Below are positions 23,311 to 33,950 of a DNA stretch of 64,000 nt, piece after piece. Numbering within the stretch: the stretch's first letter is position 1; each line of letters starts with the position of its first letter. A model generated the notes under the pieces. It did not search any database. It saw only the letters and a program-made list of their open reading frames with translations, and was not told the origin of the DNA. Source of the stretch: Nageia nagi (taxonomy: Eukaryota; Pinophyta); the NCBI GenBank assembly GCA_050084985.1, contig JBITNC010000002.1:13764001-13828000 (forward strand). The letters are read 5' to 3'. The position numbers and the translations under genes are program-made.

Positions 23311-24199
23311 TGTACTACCCAAAAGTAACCCTATTAGCAAACAAGACAAACAATATTAATACAAATATATATTTTATTACTCTTGGATAAACCTTAATTT
23401 TATAGTTACAAATATCAAGATTCATTATGAATTATCGTAAGGGCTTTTACAAAATGGTTTTTGGGCCTTTATGGCTACTTGCAGAGTCATCAATATCCTA
23501 GTATAGTCTTTAGTGTTTGGTATTAGTTTCTAGCATCCAACCCCCAATCGTTGGCATTTTTGTATCTAAAGTTGCAAGCTCTTAGTTTTTCTTTAGAAAG
23601 CCTATAAATAATATTTGATCTTCTCTATATGAATATCCTTAATGGATCTATTATTCAATACTTTTGGACCTTGCACACATGCAAATAATAAACACATAAA
23701 ATATACCTATTCACTTGTAAAAATATGATATTAAAATGAAATGAACATGTAAAAAGCATAAAATTAAAGTACCCAACTCACTAAGGTTCTAGATGAATTT
23801 AAATAAAGTTCCTTTACTTTGAACTTGGATTCTTTACTTCAATATTGAAGGTTTTATTTACAGACTGAAGAAACTAGAAAAGTTATCATTTTGGAGACAA
23901 AAATTAGATAAAAAAGCTTATCTAGTCTTGTCATGATGATGATCCAAATTTTAGATGCACAAAATTGGTGATGAGTTATCATTGATTTGCAAATTTGTAG
24001 CCAAGTAGTTTAACTTATCATTTTTATTTTGATTTTTCCAATCATAGAGTCACCAATGTTTGGGTATCGAACATCAATGTTTGGCTTGAATCACTATCAT
24101 TTGGAATTGAATGTTGGCATTTGACATTTTTATAATTATGCTTTTAATTTTTTTCCTTGTTTTATATTTTTAAAGAGGGGTCATTTTTGGGTGTCTACA
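23311..24199 (-). repeat. GY0 5' LTR (889 bp)
   Basis: On the plus strand it starts tgtactacccaaaag and ends gggtgtctaca, resembling the GY1 LTR ends (..tttttaggtgtttaca). It contains the tcatcaat/tcaccaatgtttg motif copies. The partner LTR is not in the window. Confidence 0.7.
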
Positions 24200-24773
24200 A
24201 GTAGTTTGTTATATTGTTCATAAACATTTCATATTATTTTTTAGTGCTTTCATCATCCTATATAAATCTTCTAATGTGGCATGATAGTGTCAAGTGTAGA
24301 ACTCCATTTGTGAGTTGTAGAGCCAAGAGCTCCATCTAAAAATAAGTGTGTAGTATATTATTATATTAGGATAAATACATTATTTATTATAATACTTTGA
24401 TATTTATTTTTAATAAATTATTATAAATTCTTTATTCAAAGTTTTTTCAATAAGTTTTGCTTTTTTGGTTGAACCCAAACTTGATATTAGGGATTTCACT
24501 AAGTTCTTATGATTGACATAGTGTGTTTATGCTTCTATTGTGTATATTGAGAGAATAAATTAATATTACCAAGGTTATTACCAATATTTGAGTTAAACTA
24601 GATTTAATTTTTATATAATCAATCTCTTGATATTCTACATGTGGTTTAGATCTAGGTTAGAGAATGTGGCTCCAAAGCTTGCTTGTGATTTTCTTATGCA
24701 GATTTATCAAGTATATGCAAAGGTGATTGCTTGTTATTTTTGGTATGATGATCAACAACATGGATGAAGTATT
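24200..24773. other. anonymous AT-rich sequence between GY0 and TIR-A copy 2
   Basis: No open frame, repeat pair or recognisable element. It is likely target DNA into which GY0 inserted. Confidence 0.5.
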
Positions 24774-25891
24774 GGGTAAGTGCAAGAAGGTGAGTCCCAT
24801 TTTGGAGAAAATCTTAGGAACTACTAAGTTTTTGTATTTGTTTAATAAATTTTTATTTTTTGGAATTGTGAAAAAAATATAGGTTCATAATTTGCATACA
24901 ATTTTTCATAACTTACAAAATAAATAAATAAAAATAATACATTTATGTCAAATTATGCTTATCGTACATGATCACTTTTTGAAATGACAATCAAGGCCAA
25001 TAAAAAAATTATAATAAAAAACATTTCATGAAAAAATTACAAAAAATATCCTATAAAATCTTTAGTATCTTAGGTATCTTTACCCAAAAGGATTTAAAAA
25101 AGTATTTTAATTTAGGTCCAATTATGCCTACTGGACATGATGGGGTATGGTATTGAAACTATATTTTTTAAACAATGGGTTTTGTATTTGTTTAATAACT
25201 TTTTATTTTTTTTGGAATTATGAAAAATATATGTGCACAATTTGAGTGCTTTCTCTCGCCCTCCTATTATTTGAACATGGAAAAAATTAGTAATAGTAGG
25301 TTACCAAATTATTCTATAGAAAAGGGTAATTCCCCTAGCCTGGTACGATTGTTTGTTTTGACATCGATCCACTAAATAAATAACCATACAAGTTTTTATA
25401 AGTTAAAAAAAAATTAAAAATAATAACATTAGGTTAAATTATGCTTATTGAACATGCACATTTTTTGAAATGATAATCAGGGCTAATAAAAAATTAATAA
25501 CAAATAAAATATTTATGAAAAAATTACAAAAAAGTATCATGCACAATCTTTAGCATTTGAGGTATCTTTAGCCAAAATAATTTAAAAAAATATTTTTATT
25601 TAGGTATAATTATGCTTGTCGGACATGATGGCGTATGGTTCTGAAATCATATTTTTAAAATAATGGCTTTTAAACATGCATATAAAATATTAATCTATAT
25701 CATTTGGATATTAGAATAAATTACATATTTAAAAACTAAACTTCAAGAACTACATTTTTACCCAAGTGACCCTTTTTAGGAATCAAAATCTAAGTGCTTC
25801 AAATTTTGAGATCAAATGTGATCAAACCTAAAAATAAGAGAAATCACGTATTTTTTGGCCAAAAGTGGGACTCATCTTCTTGTACTTACAC
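24774..25891 (+). mobile_element. TIR-A copy 2: unclassified TIR DNA transposon
   Basis: The terminal inverted repeat of about 30 bp starts gggtaagtgcaagaaggtga on the left; its partner ends ..catcttcttgtacttacac on the right. The 1.1-kb interior has no transposase but carries an internal direct duplication (about 24940-25190 and 25430-25670). It is homologous to 1-166 plus 1437-1872, in reverse orientation. A convincing TSD is not visible: att occurs on both sides, which may be chance. The superfamily is therefore open. Confidence 0.78.
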
Positions 25892-26170
25892 ATTTGATTA
25901 TTCCAAAAAAATTTTGAGAGGATTTTATTTTAAAAATGAAGATATTTTTGTTATGTAAATGACTTTGGGTTATTATTGTTGATGGATATCAAGAATCAAA
26001 ATATTGAGCAAGCTACAAGGAGAAGAAAGAAGAGAGAAGTAGCAACAATATCAAAATTGCTTGGCTCTTCTTGAATTAACAAAAGGTTTAAAACTAAATA
26101 TTTTTCCACTCATTTCTAGTTGTACAACAACTACAAATACATGGAAAATATTGCAATATTTTTGTGGATG
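25892..26170. other. anonymous sequence left of GY2
   Basis: No repeat or protein signal seen. It ends with ggatg (26166-26170), the left TSD copy of GY2. Confidence 0.5.
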
Positions 26171-27025
26171 TGTTTACAAATAAAATTGAATTTGCAAATA
26201 AATAAACAGAGAAATATCTACAAACTCAATATTATCTGTATACTAGCTACGAATAGCGATTTATTCTAGATATCAATAAACAACATAACCAATTCAGCAG
26301 TGTACTTGTACCAACCAAGACTGTGATTCATGTACTTACCTCACGAAACGTACCTGACAATGAAAGATGTAGATGTTGATGATGCAATGATGATAAGCTA
26401 TCCTTTCCACAACGTCGTGACCTACAAGGATGCGAAAAGAGGACTGCAGGCAGTCCGTTTCAGTAGTATTAGAGCACCGACGGTGTTCTTCCATTCACAA
26501 AGGAGTGCCAGTGGCCCTAACTTGGTAGCTTTGACCTCTCGATTAGGTCCAATATCTCCAGTATAGATATCTCAGATTGCAGTGTAATATCAGAATTGAT
26601 CGCATATGTCAGGAGAGCTTGCGTAAGGAAGCACACAAACCACAACCTTGTAGGTGGTACCAAGAGATACCTTAAGGGGTAGCCACTTACAAGACCATAC
26701 GCGGGATCATGTGTATCCTTGTTGTTGTGGACTTACTATTATATCCCTTATTTATATAGATAATAGATAATACCGCCCATAGGTCAGTGTGCATCCACAT
26801 AAATAAGGTTAATTCACAAAATTTAAGATAAACACATCAATAAACAAGATAATTCATGCAATACTCAAGATAATCCATGCAATATTCAAGATAACCTATG
26901 CAATATTCATATCCAAGCCAAACATTGTCATTATCACTTTAATCCATTCAAGACATATAGTTAGACTAAGCATATTTCATTAATTTATTGATTTAAAAGC
27001 ATAAAATCATTTTTATGTGTTAACA
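26171..27025 (-). repeat. GY2 3' LTR
   Basis: Plus strand tgtttacaaataaaattg ... tgtgttaaca. It has lost more CpG sites than its partner at 32774-33628; for example, the palindromic motif reads gactgcaggcagtcc here. Confidence 0.93.
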
Positions 27026-27040
27026 GATGCCCCACTTTGG
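27026..27040 (-). promoter_or_regulatory. GY2 polypurine tract
   Basis: CCAAAGTGGGGCATC on the element strand directly abuts the 3' LTR. Confidence 0.7.
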
Positions 27041-27499
27041 ATGTAAAATCAAAAGAACCATGAGGTGAGTTGAGATTTTGCATTCAAAGTAAAAACACAA
27101 CATCATAGCAAACAATTTTGATAAGCAATGATAAACACTAACCATTCCAAACTTAAACAACATCATGATAAAGCTTATAGGTTAAGAAAACTCCCTTTTG
27201 ATATTTACCTTGGGCATGCTTGCCCCTTGCATTTTGCTGTAGAAGGTGATAGCCTGATATGTCTAATAATCTGATAAGATGATAATCTTGCTGCAATGCT
27301 GATGACCCAAGATAACAAACTTGACAACACACATGACAATGACAAGACAGATGACTTGACCACACATGTCGACCGGACGACATCTTGACAAGACCACATC
27401 ACAAGACAAAACATGACAACACATGACAAGACATGATAACACACATGACCAACTCACAAGACAAAACATGGCAACACATGACAACCATAACCACACATA

Positions 27500-27963
27500 G
27501 GAGAGAGCTAAGTTCTACACAACTGAGCCTTCGCACCAAGAGGTGTACTCCAGTTGCATGAGAGCCGAACTCCGCAAAATAATGATAAGCTGATATGTGA
27601 GAGCTAAGTTCCACACAAATCTTTGCACCAAGTTGCATAAGAACTGAACTCTGTAGAATAATGATAAGCTGATGCATGAGAGCTAAGTTCTACACAACTG
27701 AGCCTTCGCACCGAGAGGTGTACTCCAGTTGCATGAGAACTGAACTCTACTGAACAGTGATAAGCTGATATGTGAGAGCTAAGTTCTACACAACTGATCC
27801 CTTGCATCAAGAGGTGTACTCTAGTTGCATAAGAACTGAACTCTACAGAATCATGATAAGCTGATGTATGAGAGCTAAGTTCCACACAACTGAGCTTTCG
27901 CACCAAGAGGTGTACTCCAGTTGCATGAGAACCGAACTCCACAGAACAATGATAAACTGATGA
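27500..27963. repeat. tandem array, about 5 copies of a 96-bp unit
   Basis: Copies start near 27500, 27599, 27678, 27774 and 27870 with gagagctaagtt. The second is shortened by about 17-20 bp. A unit length divisible by three keeps minus-strand frames open through the array, which explains long apparent ORFs there. Confidence 0.9.
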
Positions 27964-27995
27964 AGTTGATACTCCACCAAGAAGCATGATAAGAT

Positions 27996-28252
27996 GACTA
28001 TGGGAGCTGAACTCCACTCATAGCCACATGATAAGCACATGATAAGCTGACTATGGGAGTTGGACTCCACTCATAGCCACATGGTAAGCACATGATAAGC
28101 TGACTATGGGAGCTAGACTCCACTCATAGCCACATGATAAGCACATGATAAGCTAACTATGGGAGCTGGACTCCACTCATAGCCACATGATAAGCACCTG
28201 ATAAGCTAACTATGGGAGTTGGACTCCACTCATAGCCACATGATAATCTGAT
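27996..28252. repeat. tandem array, 5 copies of a 53-bp unit
   Basis: Starts at 27996, 28049, 28102, 28155 and 28208, each with (g/a)actatgggag..tccactcatagccacatg. A third pair of units (~98 bp, containing caatattctcctggatata) follows at about 28277 and 28375. Confidence 0.92.
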
Positions 28253-28459
28253 CACTCAAGTCTACAAACACAAAAAACTCAAAGCAATATTCTCCTGGAT
28301 ATATCATTCATCAAACACTTGTGACACACACATGATACTTGGATAAGCTGATAATTCAGGTTTGCAAACATGAAACTCAAGGCAATATTCTCCTGGATAT
28401 AACGTTGATCAAACATCTATGATGCACTCATAATACTCAATAAACTGATTTTCTAGATA

Positions 28460-28540
28460 AAGGACTGTAGGCGGTCCTTTCTTACTGACTTAGAACATCG
28501 GTGGTCTTTTCACTAAGGCCGCAGGTGGTCCTTTTCTTAA
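28460..28540. repeat. GY2 palindromic motif cluster (GGACCGnnGGCGGTCC type)
   Basis: Three imperfect copies: ggactgtaggcggtcc, catcggtggtc and gccgcaggtggtcc. Others occur at 29129, 29157, 29188, 31333 and in both LTRs. Confidence 0.7.
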
Positions 28541-28826
28541 GGATTCATCGAAAACTATGAAAATCACGTCCCTATGAATCACCTCTGGATTCCAAATTGA
28601 TGTCTAATTGCTGATCTACGTGCACCAAATGCTCAAATCAAAATTATTCTTGAAGTGTGTGCCCTAACCTTTCTATAAAAGGGGCCCCACCCTTCCTCAT
28701 TTGTTCACCCTATCATTTTCATAGCTGAGAGCATCCCAGAGCTCAAGAGACTGATTCAGAGAGGTTTAGCTAGTGCTTTTGTCACTATTGCTAAATAATT
28801 CTTCCTGTATTGCTATGCTACCCACT

Positions 28827-31097
28827 ATGGCCCTACCGATCACACACCAAGAGGGACACAGAGCTACCTTGGTGGCTGATTCTCCTACTGGTCATCAGGT
28901 ACACTACCTCTTCTACCTTTTTCATGCTATGTTTTTGTTTCTCTTCAAGTTTTAGCTGCTTATACGATGGTTTCCTGGACTACCCCTAGGGTTTTACTAT
29001 TGCATACCCTAGCTCTACATTTTTCTCTTTTTAGTCTTCTTTTCAAACTTCCAGTGCCATGGCTACCTTATGCTCACCCGTACGAACCTGCACCCCAAAT
29101 TTTATTACCCTCTTTCATAGAAACAGGACCGCTGGCGGTCCTTTCTGCCCTAGTTTGGACCATGGGTGGTCCTTCTCACTCGTAGTAGACCGTGGGCGGT
29201 CCTCGTTTCCTGTACTATATTTTTTTTTTGCTACTTGCATTTCACATCTTGATACTGACTTGCCTTTCATCCTTCTCTTCTTGTAGAGCTATGCATACCT
29301 TATGCGTCCATCCGGTAAGAGTGCCTCCTTTACCACTGCCCAACAGTGGCCCCAAACTGATGTAGCCTGAAGTATTCTAGAAGATATTTCATTCAGACAC
29401 CTTGCATTTACTGAATATGTGTTTCATGACCGCAACATGCTTACAACTTTGATGGAGAGGTGGGATCCAAATTCCAACACCTTTCACCTTCCCACTGGTG
29501 AGATTACAGTGACCTTAGAGGATATCTACAGGATCACTAGACTTCCTATCAGGGGGAAACTAGTAAAGATGATTCCTGTTCCGAGCTTGGAACAAGCAGA
29601 GGTATGGGCTACATGGCTGATGGGATCAGACGAAGTGAATCACAGGAAGAGAGGTGTGTCACTAGTGAGACATGTGCCAGAGGATCCTCCAGCACGGGGT
29701 GACCTACGGATGAGGCTCCTCATTACCTGCCTTCTAGATGCTATTGTCTATCCAGACAAGAGTAGTGAGACCTTTCCAGTGGGTATGATTCCTATCATTC
29801 AGAACATGGTTATACATAGACAGCGATATGCATGGTGCCCCGCAATACTGGCACAACTTTATCATGATCTTCACGGCTTTATAGAGGTGGAGAGAAAGGG
29901 GAGACAGGTGGCTCACTCTATGATCCTGTAGGTGTGGGCCTATGAACACATCTCTATTTCTAGACCGACTATACTGCCCCTAGACTAGCCGGATGATGCC
30001 CCCACCTGGCAGCGATGGGTGATGGTTGAGGTACCAGACTTCCCTAGTATAGACCTAGAGGGATGGCGTGTGCGACTTGACTTACTACAAGAGGTGCAGA
30101 TCTACTGGCATCCTTATCAGGGAGGTGTACCAGAGTGGGAGGAAGACCTAGAGGAGATGACATGGGTGAGACACCCTACCTACCTATAGGCACGTAGGGC
30201 TTTAGTGGAGCCGTACAGGCCAGAGTGGGTACTCTATCAGTTCAGCCTCCAGCAGGGTATACTGGATGACTGCAGGATAGTGGTGCGCTACTACCGTAGC
30301 AGGCACCTCCCAGAGGATTACGATCCAGTACCAGATTGGGACCTAGACTGGGAGTCTCCCAACGAGGACTCTGACCATGATGTCGATGATGACATAGACG
30401 AACCTGATCATACAGAGGACTATCTAGACTGGTGGAGGACACGCCACCCTCACCACATAGGCATTCACGATACTGACACAGGTGATGATGCATGGGAGGA
30501 TGAGGACCCAAGAGACACAGAGACTGAGTGGGACACTCCTTTCACCACAGGAGGATGGGGAGGGGAGAGTAGCTCTTCATACACTCGTGACACATCTCTA
30601 GATGCAGGGCATGATGACAATGAGGAGACTGATCTGGACCAGGACGAATATGAACCTGAATACAAGATAGAATCAGACTAGGAGGATGAAAACTATGATG
30701 AAGATGATGATGGTAAACTACTTTCTCTTTTACTTTGCTTTGACTTTCTATTTTTCATAATACGTAAGGAACTAACATGATATGTTAATGCTATGTCACA
30801 GATCCTGAGGTTGAGATAGCCAGGCTACGTAGCCAAATCGACCAGAAGGATGAGGAGATCAGGGAGCTACAGGGCTGTCTACGATTTGGAGGAGGAGATT
30901 ATGCTGGTATCTATCAGGACTTACAGGTGGCCAATAAAGAAATCAAGGTCCTCTACGAGTAGCTTCACCAGGCCAAGAGATAGATCGGTGAGGAGAAGGC
31001 CCGCGTAGAGAAATACAGGGCACGGTGTGGGGGTGGCACCTCTAGCAGGGCTACTAGCTCTAGTGTAGGGGGTGGGGGGTCTAGTAGGAGATTTTAA
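28827..31097 (+). pseudogene. Plant mobile domain (PMD) protein gene, antisense within GY2, spliced
   Basis: Exon 1 28827-28898 (MALPITHQEGHRATLV..) ends CAG|gtacac. The main exon(s) start near 29287 or 29353 and run to 30712. An intron 30713-30801 (GT..AG) joins GAT G|AT CCT in frame to the last exon, ending TAA 31095-31097. PMD core: FHDRNMLTTLMERWDPNSNT, GEITVTLEDIYRITRLPIRG, later VWAYEHISISRPT. A strongly acidic region (about 30330-30710), a coiled coil (EIARLRSQIDQKDEEIRELQ) and a Gly/Ser tail follow. Premature stops are TGA 29368, TAG 29929, 29986, 30187 and 30679 plus two TAGs in the last exon, all consistent with CGA/CAG decay. It matches the GY1 antisense gene in order and sequence. 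PMD proteins are related to MAIN/MAIL1; the retroelement role is unknown. Confidence 0.78.
30713..30801 (+). other. intron in GY2 PMD gene
   Basis: ggtaaacta at the donor and tatgtcacag at the acceptor. Removing 89 bp keeps the acidic region in frame with a coiled-coil exon. An intron in a retroelement gene is possible only because the gene is antisense to the genomic RNA that is reverse transcribed. Confidence 0.7.
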
Positions 31098-31473
31098 ATC
31101 ACTCTATGTAATCCCATTCAGTTTGCATTGTAAACAAAAACATTTTGATCATGATATATAAAACATAAACTTTTGGTACCTGATTTGTTCTTTGTTCATG
31201 TACTTATGATGCATGAATTTGATGTTCTGTGATCCTTGCGAATGAACACCAATGATACGACCTGAAATCCTGACCCTTCATGTTGCAAACGTACTTGGAA
31301 TCTTTTGCTTTCCTCTATTTTTTCCCTAAAAGAGGACCACCGATGGTCTTTTTCTCCCAAAATACAACGCTGGCACTCCTGTTATGACTTGATGAAACCT
31401 CCCAACCTCTTAATCCTGAACCAACTGCTAGCTTTTCTCTCTCTTTTTCTTTTTTTTTTTTTTGTATTTCAAT
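31098..31473. other. GY2 spacer between PMD 3' end and gag 3' end
   Basis: No coding potential. It holds one palindromic motif (aggaccaccgatggtc near 31333) and a T17 run near 31446-31462. Confidence 0.5.
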
Positions 31474-32682
31474 CTACCAAATGATACCTTCGGGAGGCTT
31501 GGAGCTCCTACTGGGTTTAGCATCCTCAAGGAAGATCGTATTGATATGTTGTTCTTCTCCTGTATCTTTGACCTTTGCTGGACATACATAGAATCCATCT
31601 TCTATGAGCTTTTGTATTCTATCCCTAAGATTTCCACATCCGTTTGTAGCATGGCCTTTAGCCTGATGATATTCACAATATCTATCTTCCTTATACCAAT
31701 GGGGTTTTTCTACTGTGGGGTCTTCCTCACGCTTCGATAAAGGTTGTAATAACCCTTTTTCCACAAGATCTTTTAGGATTTGTCTTGGAGGTATGGGAAA
31801 TCTCACATATCTCCTTTCCTTCGTCTCACTTGTATTCTCAGCCATATGGACATCTTTCTCTTTCTTTGGTGAATGTGATCTCTTATCCTTTGCTTTTGCC
31901 TTTTCATTATCACCATACTTTACAAGCCCTAGCTTCACAAGGACTTTTTCTTTCTCTAATAGTTTATACGTCATATCAGAAAATGGGAGATGTGTATAAT
32001 CAATAACATATGCTTGTAAGGGCAATATAACAACTTCTTTAAAAATGTTATTTACCTCCTTTTCTGTTAACCTAATCTTTACTTGCTGCCATGTCTTCTT
32101 AAATCTTACAACAAATTTATCCAGTTGCTCATCATTGCCCTGTTTAATAGCACATAAATCTGATAGCATAACCTCCTTCTTGATGTTATGCTTATATTGT
32201 TCCAGAAACACATCACTGAATTCCTCAAATGATGTAATGGACCCTTCAGGTAAGCCATAAAACCATTCCCATGCATCTCCTTCCAAGCTCTGGGGGAAGA
32301 ATTTAGCCTGCAATCTTTGATCAGTACCAATTGTGAGTTCACATTCATCCTTAAATCCTTGTATATGTCTCCTTGGATCTCCTCCACCATTGAACTTACT
32401 GAATTTTGGTTCTTTGTAATCGGATTGTGGCATATGCCTACGAATGTCACCACATAAAGGACTACCAAATTCGAAAGAATCATTAGGTGGCATTGATCTT
32501 CTTGCCAATCTATCTATCTACCTCTGCATACCTTCCATAGTAGCCTGAAAATTGCTATTGTCACCCTCAGTGCTATTTTGCATTCCTCCGGATCCCTTCG
32601 GATCATCATGTCTGATTTCTACCAATAACTCATCCAAATCTCTTTTTGAAAGGCTTCGCAAGAATAACTTAAGCTGTTCCAT
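31474..32682 (-). pseudogene. GY2 gag
   Basis: ATG at 32682 (MEQLKLFLRSLSKRDLDELL), 403 codons to the stop at 31474, with a single in-frame TAG at 32518-32520 (CAG-type) as its only visible break. It has a capsid-like gag domain (EPKFSKFNGGGDPRRHIQGF; AKFFPQSLEGDAWEWFYGLP; FLEQYKHNI) and a CCHC-like knuckle CEYHQAKGHATNGC near the C-terminus. It is closest in this window to GY3 gag (QYKHNIKE, KFFSISPKDDA). It ends at EGIIW without entering a protease. Because it is nearly intact, this gag was probably under selection until recently. Confidence 0.88.
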
Positions 32683-32752
32683 CACTAAGACACTCACAAA
32701 ATAAATGTTAATCCTAACTAAAACCTTTAGGGTTTTAGTATAATGATGTGTA

Positions 32753-32771
32753 GTTCACGTCGGGTTCACCA
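32753..32771 (-). promoter_or_regulatory. GY2 primer binding site
   Basis: TGGTGAACCCGACGTGAAC on the element strand, 2 nt after the 5' LTR. GY3 has TGGTGTACCTAACT at the same place. Confidence 0.75.
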
Positions 32772-32773
32772 AA

Positions 32774-33628
32774 TGTTTACAAATAAAATTGAATTTGCAA
32801 ATAAACAAACAGAGAAATATCTACAAACTCAATATTATCTGTATACTAGCTACGGATAGCGATTTATTCTAGATATCAATAAATAACATAACCAATTCAG
32901 CAGTGTACTTGTACCAACCAAGACTGTGATTCGTGTACTTACCTCACGAAACGTACCTGACAATGAAAGATGTAGATGTTGATGATGCAATGATGATAAG
33001 TTGTCCTTTCCACAACGTCGTGACCTACAAGGATGCGAAAAGAGGACCGCGGGCGGTCTGTTTCAGTAGTATTAGAGCACCGACGGTGTTCTTCCGTTCA
33101 CAAAGGAGCACTAACGGCCCTAACTTGGTAGCTTTGACCTCTCGATTAGGTCCAGTATCTCCAGTATAGATATCTCAGATTGCAGTGTAATATCAGAATT
33201 GATCGCATATGTCAGGAGAGCTCGCGTAAGGAAGCACACAAACCATAGCCTTGTAGGTGGTACCAAGAGATACCTTAAGGGGTAGCCACTTACAAGACCA
33301 TACGCGGGATCATGTGTATCCTTGTTGTTGTGGACTTACTATTAGATCCCTTATTTATATAGATAATAGATAATACCGCCCATAGGTCGGTGTGCATCCA
33401 CATAAATAAGGTTAATTCACAAAATTTAAGATAAACACATCAATAAACAAGATAATTCATGCAATACTCAAGATAACCCATGCAATATTCAAGATAACCT
33501 ATGCAATATTCATATCCAAGCCAAACATTGTCATTATCACTTTAATCCATTCAAGACATATAGTTAGACTAAGCATATTTCATTAATTTATTGATTTAAA
33601 AGCATAAAATCATTTTTATGTGTTAACA
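32774..33628 (-). repeat. GY2 5' LTR
   Basis: 855 bp, TGTTAACACA ... TTTGTAAACA in element orientation. It retains CpG-rich gaggaccgcgggcggtctg near 33043-33061. It is followed by TSD ggatg 33629-33633. Confidence 0.93.
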
Positions 33629-33633
33629 GGATG

Positions 33634-33950
33634 ATTGTGAGCTTGTATGTGACAATCTAGAAGATTGTATGAGAAAGGGGGAGCCTTGAATTATTAAATA
33701 GATTTGTAATATATATTGATAGATCATTATGAAACTCTTTTTGTAAAAGAGAGTTATGTTGATAAAGATATGTCTTGTGAGATAGGCACACATAGTTTTC
33801 ATTATGAAATGTTTCTTATAGAGGAAGATGAAAATGAATTTGTTTCTATTGATGAGAAGAAAGAAGAAATAGGTGTGACATATTTACAAAGCATGTAAAT
33901 CGATAAAGAATATGCAAGAAGAGATAATACTTAAAGGTGGGTTGAAGAAT
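33634..33950 (+). pseudogene. unidentified acidic ORF remnant, 5' part
   Basis: In the frame of an open stretch at 33716-33898 (YETLFVKESYVDKDMSCEIG; EMFLIEEDENEFVS). It is rich in Glu/Asp and aromatic residues, with stops after position 33898. It continues at 37345 across the CO1 insertion (VEE|NSLYENDKYVNDYLFEYH). Likely part of a retroelement polyprotein; the family is not recognised. Confidence 0.4.

Larger units (their letters stand above)
26171..33628 (-). mobile_element. GY2: 7.5-kb non-autonomous Tat-like element (gag plus antisense PMD, no pol)
   Basis: 855-bp LTRs lie at 26171-27025 and 32774-33628, with an exact 5-bp TSD ggatg (26166-26170 and 33629-33633). The element strand runs 5' LTR, PBS, gag, spacer, antisense PMD gene, tandem-repeat region, PPT, 3' LTR. 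No protease, RT, RNase H or integrase sequence is present, so it needs proteins from another element. By eye the LTRs differ at about 23 sites (2.7%), nearly all transitions, making it the youngest of the gypsy copies here. Confidence 0.93.

Noticed and set aside
24771-25894. 3-bp att TSD for TIR-A copy 2 (CACTA-like)
   Set aside because: Ends do not start with CACTA and a 3-bp match is expected by chance, so no superfamily was assigned.
26330-26566. 78-codon plus-strand ORF in GY2 LTR, also present at 32933-33169
   Set aside because: Both copies come from one LTR at insertion, so their similarity is no evidence of selection. No domain, and it lies in regulatory LTR sequence.
27153-28070. 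Overlapping minus-strand ORFs with repeated CVELSSH..SAYH segments
   Set aside because: They are translations of the 96-bp and 53-bp arrays; a repeat unit divisible by three keeps frames open. No start context or known domain.
27500-28252. CRISPR-like repeat array
   Set aside because: Units are directly adjacent tandem repeats without unique spacers, in plant DNA within a retrotransposon.
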